NCBI RefSeq assembly: GCF_015277775.1
Contig: NZ_CP063849.1
Coordinates: forward strand, 5,409,501-5,473,500
Direction of reading: 5' to 3'
Source of the DNA: Paludibaculum fermentans
GTDB lineage: Bacteria > Acidobacteriota > Terriglobia > Bryobacterales > Bryobacteraceae
Length of the DNA stretch: 64,000 bases
Shown: positions 1 through 9,086 of the stretch, in pieces
Numbering within the stretch: the stretch's first letter is position 1
Layout: the number at the start of each line of letters is the position of its first letter
Notes under the pieces: generated by a model
Database searches by the model: none
What the model was told of the DNA's origin: nothing
The model's input: the letters and a program-made list of their open reading frames with translations, nothing else
Made by a program: the position numbers and the translations under genes

Positions 1-736
1 TGTACAGACGGCGGATCTGGGCCAGGCTCGCCCGGCGGCGGTCGGCTTCGGGGCGGCGGGCGCGCGGGATCCGGTTGGCGGCGCAGACGATCGCTGAAGC
101 AGAAGCGGAAGTCCCGATGGCTCGGGCGAAGCCTCCTTTGTCGATGCGGCGCGAGACGACGGCCAGCTTTTCCTCAATGAACTCGCTCATGCGGCGGAGG
201 TCCTCGGGCAGCGGCGGGTCGGTCTGGAGGAATACGGAATGGAGGCGGACGGCGCCCAGCGGGCGCGAGAACGCGGCTTTCATGAGGCCGTGCTCTGCTT
301 CGATGATCTCGGCGCTGCCGCCGCCGATGTCGACGATGAGGATGCGCTCGTCGGGATGCGGCCAGCGCGTCTCGACGCCCAGGTGGATGAGACGGGCTTC
401 TTCCTGGCCGGAGATCACTTCGACGGGCTGGCCAAGGACTGCGCTCACGCGCTGTACAAATTCATCGCCGTTGGAGGCGTCGCGGACGGCGGCCGTGGCA
501 ACGGCCCGGACCGCCAGGACACCCAACGGCCGGTAAGCGGCGACCATGCGGGTGAGCACGCCGCAGAGAAACTCCAGGGAGGCCGGATCGATGCTGCCGG
601 TGCGGAAGACACTTTCGCCCAGGCGCGTCACCTGGCGATCCTCGGCCAGCACCTTGAGGGGCCGGCCGCGCTCACTTTCCGCAGCCATCATGCGGACTGA
701 GTTACTGCCGATATCTATCGCCGCATAGCGTGGCAT
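1..736 (-). CDS. Ppx/GppA family exopolyphosphatase / pppGpp phosphatase (3' part cut by window edge)
   Basis: The reading frame opens at the ATG at 736 and runs off the left end without a stop, so only about the first 245 residues are visible. Seen: an N-terminal phosphate-binding loop DIGSNSVRM, then VRAVATAAVRDASNG, SGQEEARLI and the second loop VDIGGGSAEI, in the order and spacing of the ASKHA-fold Ppx/GppA phosphatases. These enzymes hydrolyse inorganic polyphosphate or the gamma-phosphate of pppGpp in the cytoplasm. The two functions cannot be separated from this part, and the C-terminal HD-like region that many members carry is outside the window. It is divergent from the amidohydrolase at 773, with 36 bases between the two starts. 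Confidence 0.9.
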   Translation of the reverse strand, partial: MPRYAAIDIGSNSVRMMAAESERGRPLKVLAEDRQVTRLGESVFRTGSIDPASLEFLCGVLTRMVAAYRPLGVLAVRAVATAAVRDASNGDEFVQRVSAVLGQPVEVISGQEEARLIHLGVETRWPHPDERILIVDIGGGSAEIIEAEHGLMKAAFSRPLGAVRLHSVFLQTDPPLPEDLRRMSEFIEEKLAVVSRRIDKGGFARAIGTSASASAIVCAANRIPRARRPEADRRRASLAQIRRLY

Positions 737-772
737 GGTGCAAAATGAATGAGTTCCCGCGAGACTTCGATT

Positions 773-2203
773 ATGACCCAATGGACCACCACACTGGGAC
801 TGTTTGCGCTGGCCGCCCTCAGTTCCGCCCAGACTCTTGACACGCAAAAGCTGCTGCAGCAGGTGGAGGCACGTTCGGGCCCGTACAAAGCGATGTCGCG
901 CCAGATCTGGGAGAACCCGGAATTGGGGTGGTCGGAGTTCAAGAGCTCGGCCTTGCTGAAGGAGCAGTTGCGCTCGGCCGGCTTCCGGATCCAGGAGAAT
1001 ATTGGGGGTCTGCCGACAGCGTTCGTAGCGGAGTGGGGCAGCGGGAAACCGTTGATCGGGATCATCGGAGAGTACGACGCCCTGCCAGGCCTGTCGCAGG
1101 ATGCGGAGCCGGCACGCAGCCCGCGAGTCTCCGGCGGTCCCGGCCACGGCTGCGGCCATAACCTATTTGGAACCGCCTCGGCGCTGGCGGCCGTGAGCGT
1201 GAAGGAGCACCTGATCGAAGCGAAGCTGCCGGGCACCATCCGGTTCTATGGCACTCCGAACGAAGAGGGCGGCGCGGGCAAGGTGTACATGATCCGCGCG
1301 GGCGCGTTCCAGGATGCGGATGTCGTGCTGGCCTGGCATCCCGGCGACACCAACCAGGCGGACGACAACTCCTATCTGGCGAACATCAGCGCAAAGGTGC
1401 GGTTCTATGGGAAGGCGGCCCACGCGGCGGGCGCTCCGGAGGCGGGGCGATCGGCGCTGGACGGCCTGGAAATCATGACGCATGCCGTGAACATGCTGCG
1501 CGAGCACATCCCGCAGGAGTCGCGCATGCATTACATCATCACCAGCGGAGGGGCGGCGGCGAACATCGTGCCGGACTTCGCGGAGCTGTCGATCATTGTG
1601 CGGCACCCGGATTTGAAGACCCTGGACGGGATCTGGGAGCGAGTGAAGAACTGCGCCGAGGCTGGTGCGCTGGCCAGCGGCACGCGGGTCGAGATCGAGA
1701 TTGTTTCGGCCTACGCGAATTTCGTGACAAACCCCGTGCTGCGCGACCTGCTGGACAAGAACCTGCGCATCACAGGCGGCTTCACCTATACGCCGGACGA
1801 AGCTGCTTTCGCCGAGAAGATCAGGCAGTCGCTGGGGAATCCGAATCTGCCGCCGTTGGACACCACCTCGAAGATCCTGCGGCCCTATACGGCGGTGAGT
1901 TCGGTCTCCACCGATGTAGGTGATGTGAGCTGGGTGGTGCCGGTGGGCCATATGCGCGCGAGCACCTTCCCGCCGGGCACGCCGCTGCATTCCTGGCATT
2001 CGACGGCCTGTGCAGGAACGGAGCTCGGCCGCAAGGGCATGATGGTGGCTGCGAAGGCGCTCGCGTTGAGCGCTTCGGACCTGTTCCACAACCCGGAACT
2101 GGTAAAGTCGGCACGGGCCGCCTTCGACCAGAAGATGGCAGGGAAGCAGTATCGTTCGCTGATCCCGGAAGGGAAGCAGCCGGCCTTGCCGGCGCGGCCG
2201 TAG
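773..2203 (+). CDS. Secreted M20D-family amidohydrolase (AbgB-like)
   Basis: A 476-residue metallo-amidohydrolase of the M20D group, which cleaves amide bonds of N-acyl or p-aminobenzoyl-glutamate-type compounds. Seen: GHGCGHNLFG with the metal-binding His/Cys, PNEEGG with the acidic residue, WHPGD, and a C-terminal LHSWHSTA metal site. I use the ATG at 773 because it gives a clean signal peptide (MTQWTTTLGLFALAALSSAQ); an in-frame ATG at 749 would add eight polar residues, and neither start has a strong Shine-Dalgarno sequence. The signal peptide implies periplasmic or secreted action. The stop lies 3 bases from the stop of the convergent sulfatase. The substrate is unknown. Confidence 0.88.
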   Translation: MTQWTTTLGLFALAALSSAQTLDTQKLLQQVEARSGPYKAMSRQIWENPELGWSEFKSSALLKEQLRSAGFRIQENIGGLPTAFVAEWGSGKPLIGIIGEYDALPGLSQDAEPARSPRVSGGPGHGCGHNLFGTASALAAVSVKEHLIEAKLPGTIRFYGTPNEEGGAGKVYMIRAGAFQDADVVLAWHPGDTNQADDNSYLANISAKVRFYGKAAHAAGAPEAGRSALDGLEIMTHAVNMLREHIPQESRMHYIITSGGAAANIVPDFAELSIIVRHPDLKTLDGIWERVKNCAEAGALASGTRVEIEIVSAYANFVTNPVLRDLLDKNLRITGGFTYTPDEAAFAEKIRQSLGNPNLPPLDTTSKILRPYTAVSSVSTDVGDVSWVVPVGHMRASTFPPGTPLHSWHSTACAGTELGRKGMMVAAKALALSASDLFHNPELVKSARAAFDQKMAGKQYRSLIPEGKQPALPARP

Positions 2204-2206
2204 GCT

Positions 2207-3610
2207 TCACACCGAGGGCAGCGACCGGCGCCAATCGAGCAGTTTTCCCGAGAGCTCTTTGGAGACTACCGGATTCGCGGCGGCGACGTTCGCCTCCTCT
2301 TGCTGTGATTGGCGGAAGTCGTATAGCTCGAGGTTCGAGCCGTCGCCGTTCACGAGGAGTTTCCAGGGGCCGCTGCGGATGGCCAGATTCGGACTCTGAT
2401 CGCGAGGCAGTCCCGGACGGATCATGGAGGCGGAGCGCCCGTAATCCCACAGCAGATCCTTCGGGCGATCCATTGGGCTGCCGAGGAAGGCCTGGCTGAG
2501 GTTCACGCCATCCAGTTTCGCTCCGGGCGGCGGAGCCACTCCGGCCAGGGCGCAGCAGGTGGGGAACAGGTCGACAGAACTGGCAACGGTGGTCGAATCG
2601 GTCTGGCCCGCCGGGATGCGTTGGTCCCAGCGAACGATGAGGGGCGTGCGGATACCTCCCTCGTAGAGGCTCCACTTGCGGCCGCGCAAGCCGGAAGTGC
2701 TGCCGGGAGGATCGAGCTTCTCCTTGTAGTAGTAAGGCCAGGCCGTGGGTCCGTTATCGCTCAAGACGACGAAGAGCGTGTTGGCGGCCTGCCCCATGCG
2801 CTCGATGGTGTCAACCAGGCGGCCGACCTGCTGATCCAGGTTGTCCAGCATCGCGAAGTATTGCTGGACGTACTTGTTTGCCGCAAACCGCTCGTACTTC
2901 TTCATCAGCTCCGGTTTGGGTTCGAACGGGTCGTGCACTTCGTTCGGCCAAAGGTGGAGGTAGAAGGGCTTGCGGGCAGCCGCACTGCGCTGGATGAAGT
3001 CGACGGAGCGGTCGACATAGATCCCGGTCAGCTCGCTCTGCGGGGCGTGGGTGATTTTGCCGCGGCCCATTTTCTCATTGAGCTCCGACAGCTTGCCCGG
3101 CGGCAGTACGCGGTCCCCGAGCCCTTCGAACGAGGTGTAGGACTCGTCGAAACCATACTCCGCCGGAAGCGGCGCATCGCCCACGTCTCGTCCGCCGCCC
3201 ATGTGCCATTTGCCGAAGTGGCCGGTGGCGTATCCAGACTGCTGGAAGGCCCGGGCGATGCAGGGGGCACCGGCGTCGAGGAAATCCCGCTGGCCCAATT
3301 CCCGCTGCCGCTGCCGGGTGTCGAGATAGGAATGTATCCCCTGGCGGGACGGGAACTGGCCGGTGGTGATGCCCACACGCGACGGGGAGCAGACCGGAGA
3401 GGCCACATAGGCCTGGGTGAACCTCACCCCCTTGGCGGCGATGCGATCGATGTTCGGGGTGGCGATGGCCCCGCCGAAGCAACCCAGGTCACCGTAGCCC
3501 ATGTCATCGATCAGGATCTGCACCACGTTCAGGCGCGGCGCCGGCGCGGCTAGTGCGCTGCTCGCCAACGCCGCGCCTGAGCTCTTCAGGAAATCCCGGC
3601 GATATACCAC
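2207..3610 (-). CDS. Tat-exported arylsulfatase (S1 family sulfatase)
   Basis: A 467-residue sulfatase that hydrolyses sulfate esters outside the cytoplasm. Seen: twin-arginine start YRRDFLKSSGAALASSALAA, metal-binding ILIDDMGYGDLG, the formylglycine motif C-S-P-S-R with Cys74, GKWHMGG and the late SDNGPTAW. The formylglycine cysteine must be oxidised by a maturation enzyme, which is not in the window. I choose the GTG at 3610: a strong gaggagg Shine-Dalgarno (3620-3626) lies 9 bases upstream and puts the twin arginines at the N-terminus. An in-frame ATG at 3661 is the alternative, 37 bases after ridA, so the two genes probably form one transcript. Sugar-sulfate or aryl-sulfate substrates cannot be told apart from sequence. 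Confidence 0.92.
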   Translation of the reverse strand: MVYRRDFLKSSGAALASSALAAPAPRLNVVQILIDDMGYGDLGCFGGAIATPNIDRIAAKGVRFTQAYVASPVCSPSRVGITTGQFPSRQGIHSYLDTRQRQRELGQRDFLDAGAPCIARAFQQSGYATGHFGKWHMGGGRDVGDAPLPAEYGFDESYTSFEGLGDRVLPPGKLSELNEKMGRGKITHAPQSELTGIYVDRSVDFIQRSAAARKPFYLHLWPNEVHDPFEPKPELMKKYERFAANKYVQQYFAMLDNLDQQVGRLVDTIERMGQAANTLFVVLSDNGPTAWPYYYKEKLDPPGSTSGLRGRKWSLYEGGIRTPLIVRWDQRIPAGQTDSTTVASSVDLFPTCCALAGVAPPPGAKLDGVNLSQAFLGSPMDRPKDLLWDYGRSASMIRPGLPRDQSPNLAIRSGPWKLLVNGDGSNLELYDFRQSQQEEANVAAANPVVSKELSGKLLDWRRSLPSV

Positions 3611-3698
3611 TCGTCCGATCCTCCTCGGCGGCTCGCTCGTCCGCGCATCCAATGAGATCATACCGGGTGGAGAGCGGGTGCGAGTGCTGCTTCTGCCG

Positions 3699-4139
3699 TT
3701 AGGAGAGGATCTCGAAGACCGCTTCGACTTCCACCGCGGCGCCGACAGGAAGCGAGACAAAGCCCAGTGCGGAGCGGGCGTGGTAACCGTTGCCGGTCTT
3801 GCCGAAGACTTCGTGGAAGAGGTCAGAGGCTCCGTTGATTACCAGGTGCTGCTCAACGAAGTCCGGGTGCGAGTTGACGCAGCCCAGCACCTTGATCACG
3901 CGCAGCCCGTCGAGAGTGCCGTGGGCATTCCAGACGGAGTTCAGAATCTTGGCCGCACAGTCGCGAGCGGCGGCGTAGCCTTCCTGCGTGGTAAGGCCGG
4001 CCCCGAGCTTGCCTTTCGCGGTGCTGACGTGGCCCGAGGAGATGAGCTGGTTGCCGGAGCGGATGCAGAGGTTCAGGTAGCCAGGTTCAATCCTGGTGAA
4101 TTCGATGCCGAGGGATTCAGCGGTTTGTTGCGGAGTCAT
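3699..4139 (-). CDS. RidA/YjgF-type enamine/imine deaminase family protein
   Basis: A 146-residue protein of the RidA (YjgF/YER057c/UK114) superfamily; characterised members hydrolyse reactive enamine/imine intermediates released by PLP enzymes. Seen: GNQLISSGHVS near the N-terminus, a mid-protein CVNSHPDF and the C-terminal ARSALGFVSLPVGAAVEVEAVFEI, which matches the family's closing strand with its conserved Arg and Glu. The chosen ATG at 4139 starts at MTPQQTAESLGI; the longer frame to 4247 adds an arginine-rich tail that looks non-coding. It is the first gene of a likely two-gene unit with the downstream sulfatase. The length and the inserted SESLGIEF-like N-terminus match the slightly longer RidA-like subfamily and not classical 128-residue RidA. 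Confidence 0.88.
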   Translation of the reverse strand: MTPQQTAESLGIEFTRIEPGYLNLCIRSGNQLISSGHVSTAKGKLGAGLTTQEGYAAARDCAAKILNSVWNAHGTLDGLRVIKVLGCVNSHPDFVEQHLVINGASDLFHEVFGKTGNGYHARSALGFVSLPVGAAVEVEAVFEILS

Positions 4140-4426
4140 GCGTGAGTCTGTTGCTATTATCGCGGATCGACTGCGGGCGGCACCGGGCCCCGATCGGCAG
4201 TCAGTTTCGACGCCGGAATGGGCAAATTCCTCAACGGGAACACCCACCTAACGGCAGATTGCCGGGGGCTCTGCTCGTGGGGTAGAATCTGGCGAACCCA
4301 CAGCAAAAGTACAGTACCCCGGCATGTGCTCCGCCCAACAGTTTTTAACACAACCTCGCTTACACCCCGGCCACAATAGCAAACGCCTGATGCGTCGCTG
4401 TGTCCGGGGCGAACAGACGTAAGGTG

Positions 4427-6445
4427 ATGCAGCGCCTTACCCCAGGCCGGCGTTTCCTTCTCCTGACTGCAGTTGCCCTGGGCTTTGCGGCCCTTCCCGT
4501 ATTGGTCGACTCTGGAGCCATCGCGGACAGCGCTCGCCTGTTTCCCAGGGCGGCCGGTCTACACCCTTACTTCGTACCCGAGCACGGAGTGTTGCTGTAC
4601 TTGCGTGCGCCACTCGTGGCCATCAGTTCCTTCCTGCTTTGCCTGATGCCCGGCCTGTTTCTGGCATTTGCCACCGGCGCGGCCACTCGCCTGGACCGCT
4701 GGGTGCTTTCGGGCTTCGGACTCAGCCTGGCCGGGGTGAGCCTATGCGCGGGCATCGCGCAGTCCTTCCTGAGTCAGCCACTGGCCGGGGTAGGCTTCTT
4801 CGCACTTCTGATCGGGCTGGCGGCCGTGTCGTTTGGAGTCGCATGGCTGCGCGCCGGCGATCCTGCGCAGGCTCCGGAATGGAGCCGCGCCGACACGGAA
4901 TCAGTACTCCTGACCGTGATGGTGTTGTGGTGCTGCCTGGCCGCGCTGGTGCCGAAAATCTACTGGGAAGCGTTCCATCCGGACGGGCACCAGGTGCTCG
5001 AAACCAGCCGGAGGCTGCTGTTTCACGCATTGCCTTTCTGGCCCCCGGAATCGGGGGACGCCAGCTTTCCCGGCTTCACCACGATGCTGTTTGCCTTCCC
5101 TGGCTCGTGGTTTGTAAGGATCTTCGGAGACAGCGAGGCGTCCGCCCGCCTTCCTTTGTTCCTGTACCTGCTGGTGTTGTTCTTCGGCGTACTCGCGTCA
5201 GTGACGCGGCGCATTGGACGGCCGGGGCAGATCCTGATCTGGATAGCCCTGGTCATTTACCTGGTGGTTGCGGGTTATAGCATCACCTACAATCCGTATC
5301 ACGCGGACCTCGCCTCACCGGCGACGCAGGACACCCTGTTTGTGGTCTGTTTCCTTGGATTCGCTCTAGCCTATTGCCAGCGCGCGTATGGCTCGCTTGT
5401 GCTCTGGACGGCCGCCCTGTACACCTGTTGGCCTACCGGCGCCATGCTAGCCTGCCTGTGGTGCGCGGCGACGCTCGTCGCCTGGAAAGAGAAGCCCAGA
5501 AATCAGGTGGTGGCCACGGCGGTGGTATTGGCCGCTTGCATGATCACAACCAGGATCCTTGGTCACTTCTTGCCTTCTCTCGGAGTCCCCCAGCCTGGCG
5601 GCGAGCATGGTTGGTCCGCGCTGCTCGAGGAACGCCTGAATGTCTACCAGATCGGAGCCATGCTGCGGTTGAGATTTGTGTGGGACACCTTGTTCCTGCA
5701 GCGCTGGTGGTGGGTGGTTGTGCCCGCCGGCATCCTGCCTTTCGGTTCGCTGGCCCTGTGGCGCAGGCAGGACGAACTGAGCCGCGCTGTTACCTTGACC
5801 ACGTTGGCCTACTTCCTGTTCTTCTACACCCAGGCGCTGGTGCACATCCATTACTTCGTGCCCGTCATGCTGCTGCCCCTGGTAGTCTTCTGGCGGATGG
5901 AGCCAGACGACGTGCCGCGCCGGCGGCGCTTCTACATGGCCACGGCAGCGGCCGCGGCGGTGGCGATGATCCTCTCCTGGCCGGAAAGAACCGGCGTGTA
6001 TGTGACGACACGGTCCATCGGCTCCAGCATTGAATGCCTCATCCCCGGATACGACTGGCAGGAGCCTCGCGTGTACAAGGGGTTCCAGTTGATGGCCCAG
6101 GCGATTCCCGACGGCTGGGCGGAAGGAGTGCCGGAACGGCGCTTCGGCGTGCTGCCTTCGGTCTGGGCCTATTACGCGCACCGTAGCCGGGTCCCCGGCG
6201 TCCCGATCAACTACATCCTGACAGACCAGACCGCGGCTGTTCCTCCACTTTCAAGCCTCCTGGCCTCGGATGGCGAAGCGGCACTCTACGTGAGGAGCCG
6301 TGAAGTGATGGAATCCCAGCGCGGCCTGCGGCTGGTCGACAGAGCAGGCAGCTCGATCTACCAGGCTCCTCGATGGACCATGCTCAAGAAGAAGCAGCTG
6401 CTATCGGAGACTTGGGCCGAGATCCGCAGGCGCCTGGGTTTTTGA
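4427..6445 (+). CDS. Polytopic membrane protein, GT-C-like architecture, function unknown
   Basis: About 672 residues with roughly a dozen hydrophobic segments in the first 480 residues and a soluble C-terminal tail of about 150 residues. This layout (multi-helix N-terminal part, acidic loop after the first helices, extracytoplasmic tail) resembles GT-C glycosyltransferases that use lipid-linked sugars. I cannot point to a diagnostic catalytic motif, so this is inference from architecture. The ATG at 4427 is preferred; an in-frame GTG at 4400 would add nine residues, and neither has a clear ribosome binding site. The neighbouring GT-C-like protein (7450-8994) and two PEP-CTERM proteins suggest a role in surface glycan or exopolysaccharide chemistry. 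The 260 bases upstream show no other gene. Confidence 0.75.
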   Translation: MQRLTPGRRFLLLTAVALGFAALPVLVDSGAIADSARLFPRAAGLHPYFVPEHGVLLYLRAPLVAISSFLLCLMPGLFLAFATGAATRLDRWVLSGFGLSLAGVSLCAGIAQSFLSQPLAGVGFFALLIGLAAVSFGVAWLRAGDPAQAPEWSRADTESVLLTVMVLWCCLAALVPKIYWEAFHPDGHQVLETSRRLLFHALPFWPPESGDASFPGFTTMLFAFPGSWFVRIFGDSEASARLPLFLYLLVLFFGVLASVTRRIGRPGQILIWIALVIYLVVAGYSITYNPYHADLASPATQDTLFVVCFLGFALAYCQRAYGSLVLWTAALYTCWPTGAMLACLWCAATLVAWKEKPRNQVVATAVVLAACMITTRILGHFLPSLGVPQPGGEHGWSALLEERLNVYQIGAMLRLRFVWDTLFLQRWWWVVVPAGILPFGSLALWRRQDELSRAVTLTTLAYFLFFYTQALVHIHYFVPVMLLPLVVFWRMEPDDVPRRRRFYMATAAAAAVAMILSWPERTGVYVTTRSIGSSIECLIPGYDWQEPRVYKGFQLMAQAIPDGWAEGVPERRFGVLPSVWAYYAHRSRVPGVPINYILTDQTAAVPPLSSLLASDGEAALYVRSREVMESQRGLRLVDRAGSSIYQAPRWTMLKKKQLLSETWAEIRRRLGF

Positions 6446-6514
6446 GGCAAATAAGCCGGGAGAGGTGGCGGCTGGGCCCCATATCCGGGACTCGCTACTG
6501 CCGCTGCAAAAGAA

Positions 6515-6549
6515 CAAGGCCGCCTACCCTACGGAGGGGGGCGGCCTTG
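6515..6549. terminator. Bidirectional intrinsic terminator between convergent genes
   Basis: A perfect 10-bp stem CAAGGCCGCC / GGCGGCCTTG closes a 15-base loop. It sits between the stop of the membrane protein at 6445 and the stop of the PEP-CTERM gene at 6575, which converge. There is no long U-tract, but the stem is strong and the position fits. The core AAGGCCGCC recurs in the terminators at 9030 and 61216. Confidence 0.75.
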
Positions 6550-6574
6550 CTCCAATTCGACAGGAACCAGGATC

Positions 6575-7312
6575 TCAGCGCTTGTGCAGCCTTCTCCGCA
6601 GCAGGCCGAGCCCGATCAGCCCGCCTCCAAAGAGGACGAAGCTGGACGGTTCCGGTACGGAGGACGGCTGGGTATTCACGTTGATGTTGAAGCTGTTGCC
6701 CAGGTCGAGGTAATCGCCGTAGGTCATCCCATCAATCGTAAAGCCAAACCGGAAATAGTCGGGGACCCCCATGTTGGTTAAGTCGTTCGAGAAGGTGAGC
6801 GGGACGATGACGGAGCCATAGTTCTGAGAGAGGCTGTCCGAGATCCCGTAGGAACCCGAGCCGAACACCGCATAGGCCCAGTAAGAGATGCTGAACTGGT
6901 TGAATTCCCCTGTCGCGGTGATGCCAGGGCCGTAATCACTGGAAAGGAAACCATCAATGTCGAGACTGAAGATGCCGGGGTTGGAGACACCGTACAGCTT
7001 CGCCTCTACCGTAATGGGGCCGCAATCGAGATCGCCCCAGCAGGACAGGCTCATGTTCGACATCTCGTACGAAGATGCTCCAGTCTGATGGATCGACGGG
7101 CCTGACAGGTTGAACGGCTGGATGTACCAGTTCCCAGGCATGAAATCCAGCGGACCTGACTGGGTCGGACTGGAGCCGACGGTGGTCACCGTTACATTTG
7201 CTGAGATCCCGGCCGCGGTGGACGGGCCAACGATTACCATGAACGCAAGTACGGCCATCAGGCCGTAATAGCACACTAAAGACGACGTACGGACCTTTTT
7301 GTCCGGTTTCAT
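6575..7312 (-). CDS. PEP-CTERM sorting-domain exported protein (paralogue 1)
   Basis: A 245-residue exported protein. Seen: an N-terminal membrane segment ending LAFMVIVGPSTAAG, a middle region rich in Gly, Ser and aromatic residues with a Cys pair (SCWGDLDCG), and a C-terminal VPEPSSFVLFGGG-LIGLGLLRRR tail. That tail is the PEP-CTERM signal: PEP motif, hydrophobic helix, basic cluster; it is recognised by exosortase, which is not in this window. The ATG at 7312 has a near-perfect gaggaggag ribosome site 7-8 bases upstream, which rules out the longer frame to 7330. It is clearly paralogous to the protein at 9087-9827: shared signal region, Cys pair, NSFNINVNT stretch and tail. The mature function is unknown. 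Confidence 0.9.
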   Translation of the reverse strand: MKPDKKVRTSSLVCYYGLMAVLAFMVIVGPSTAAGISANVTVTTVGSSPTQSGPLDFMPGNWYIQPFNLSGPSIHQTGASSYEMSNMSLSCWGDLDCGPITVEAKLYGVSNPGIFSLDIDGFLSSDYGPGITATGEFNQFSISYWAYAVFGSGSYGISDSLSQNYGSVIVPLTFSNDLTNMGVPDYFRFGFTIDGMTYGDYLDLGNSFNINVNTQPSSVPEPSSFVLFGGGLIGLGLLRRRLHKR

Positions 7313-7449
7313 TGACTTTCTCCTCCTCAATCGTGGACAGTGAACGAAGAATACATCCGGGTGAGAGTTCAGTCAAGAGTTTCGTGTAACAGCCCTGACA
7401 GTCAACGACTTCAGAACCGGCGCTGCCCGCCGGGCGTCTGGGTGGACCG

Positions 7450-8994
7450 CTACGGAGCCAGAACCTGGAAAAACCGGTCCTGATAGACAGGTTTCCAACC
7501 AGCGTCCCGAAGAGCCTTGGACGATGGGCGCACGGGGAAAGACCAGTGCATGCGTGAAGGGTATTGGTCGAAGACGGGGCGCCAGCCCGGTCGTGTGTCC
7601 CAGATTTGCATGACCTGGCTGAAGAGTGCGGCGCCATAGAAGTCCGAGCGCGAATCCAGGAAGACCTGCTTCCGGCCATTGAAGTTGTAGGTCAGGTAGC
7701 CCGCGTGGACATCGGCGGAGTAGATGCGCACATCGTCGGGGAGTTGAGCGAGGTACTTCCAGGCGCCATCGGGGTACATCATCGGGTTCCACCCGATCCG
7801 CTGCTGGTTGACCGGATCCTTGGCCCAGAGCACCAGATAGACCACTAACAGGCAGGCGGGGAGCGCCCCTTTGAAGGAGAAGTCGAACTCCTGGACTTCG
7901 TCCGAGAGGCGGAGGAAGCCTCTGGCCCAGCCGGCCTTGGAAAAGTCCTGCCGGATCCAATGCGTGAGGGATGCGGTGAAAATGGGCACTCCAACCAGGC
8001 CGAGCATTGGGATTCCGCGAACCACGCGCAACGCGGTAATCAGAACCACCAGCCCGATCAGCAGCCATTCCAACCGGCGGATGCGAACGGACAAGAGACA
8101 ACCGGCGGCGGTCAAGGCCACGGCGAAGGCCAGTTGTCCCGCCTCCACGCGCAACAGATCGGGCTGCAACCACTCGCCCACCCCCTTCACTGCTTCGGGA
8201 TGCAGCAGGAAGTCGACGATGTGTAAGTGAAGCTGGATCCCATAAGGATTGATCAGGCTGCCCGCGCCCGCACAGAGTGTCGCAAGCCCGTACCATCTCG
8301 CACGCTGCAGGCACTGCTGCCGGTCGCAATCCTTCCAGATCCAGGGCTTCACGAGCCAGGCGGCGCAATAGGCGGCCGCAAACTGGATCCCCAAGGGGAA
8401 GCTCGCGTGGAGGTTCGCCCAGAGTGAGAACAGCCCCACCCAAAGTAGGGCTTGGGGGATTCTGAACCGGCTGCCACCGCGTTCGAGCAGAACGAATGCA
8501 GCCAGCGTCAGGATCCAACCTATGAGATGCGGACGGGCGATCCAGTGCAACTGCGTGGCGGTCACCACCGGCGCGGCCAGCAGGCAGACGAGGATCGGAC
8601 TGGAGCCCAGCGTCCGTTGCAGGTGGATCCACATCCAGAAGGCAGCGGCGATGACACCCAGATAGAAGGCGAGCAGTCCGGGCAACCCCGCCCAGGAGTG
8701 GACAACGCTCATGATCACTTCGGAAAGCCACTCCCACGCATGCCAGGGCCGGCCAGAGGTGACAAACGACATCCAGTCGGTACGGGGAATAGCGTGGTGG
8801 CGGAGGATCCAATCCCCGACCCGGATGTGCCAGCCGGGATCGGAGTCGGTCAGCAGCCGGCGAGGGGCATCGCCGCGCACGAGCGCATACGCCACTACAA
8901 GGATCGCCCCCACCATCCGCAAGTCCGGCAGAAACCAGGAGCTCCAGGATCTCGGCTCGGCGGCTTGTTGTTCCTTGTCGGCAGTGGGCGGCAT
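7450..8994 (-). CDS. Polytopic membrane protein, GT-C-like family, function unknown
   Basis: 514 residues with about ten predicted transmembrane helices. After the first helix comes an extracytoplasmic loop with DSDPGWHIRVGDWILRHH and GRPWHAWEWLSEV, a motif pair I know from conserved bacterial membrane proteins of GT-C-like build; Asp residues in this loop are the usual catalytic position in that fold. The C-terminal 100 residues are soluble (DVRIYSADVHAGYLTYNF). Start ATG 8994 has a ggag at 13-16 bases upstream, which is weak. It lies between two PEP-CTERM paralogues on the same strand and may act on their glycosylation or on a surface polymer; that is inference from neighbourhood. An overlapping 479-codon frame at 7373-8812 is an arginine/proline-rich shadow. 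Confidence 0.82.
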   Translation of the reverse strand: MPPTADKEQQAAEPRSWSSWFLPDLRMVGAILVVAYALVRGDAPRRLLTDSDPGWHIRVGDWILRHHAIPRTDWMSFVTSGRPWHAWEWLSEVIMSVVHSWAGLPGLLAFYLGVIAAAFWMWIHLQRTLGSSPILVCLLAAPVVTATQLHWIARPHLIGWILTLAAFVLLERGGSRFRIPQALLWVGLFSLWANLHASFPLGIQFAAAYCAAWLVKPWIWKDCDRQQCLQRARWYGLATLCAGAGSLINPYGIQLHLHIVDFLLHPEAVKGVGEWLQPDLLRVEAGQLAFAVALTAAGCLLSVRIRRLEWLLIGLVVLITALRVVRGIPMLGLVGVPIFTASLTHWIRQDFSKAGWARGFLRLSDEVQEFDFSFKGALPACLLVVYLVLWAKDPVNQQRIGWNPMMYPDGAWKYLAQLPDDVRIYSADVHAGYLTYNFNGRKQVFLDSRSDFYGAALFSQVMQIWDTRPGWRPVFDQYPSRMHWSFPVRPSSKALRDAGWKPVYQDRFFQVLAP

Positions 8995-9029
8995 TTGAGA
9001 TCGGTCTCCAGCTAGAGTACTAGACGACG

Positions 9030-9062
9030 AAGGCCGCCTGCCCGGGACGGGGCGGCGGCCTT
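9030..9062. terminator. Intrinsic terminator after the second PEP-CTERM gene
   Basis: The stem AAGGCCGCC / GGCGGCCTT (9 bp) with a GC-rich loop lies 24 bases after the stop of the PEP-CTERM gene at 9087 and before the start of the membrane protein at 8994. The stem core is identical to that at 6515-6549. Confidence 0.7.
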
Positions 9063-9086
9063 CACACAGTCAGGTTGAGGGGCGGT

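Noticed and set aside
7373-8812. Alternative 479-codon frame over the membrane protein at 7450-8994
   Set aside because: Pro/Arg-rich and without membrane segments; the other frame has clear helices and conserved motifs.
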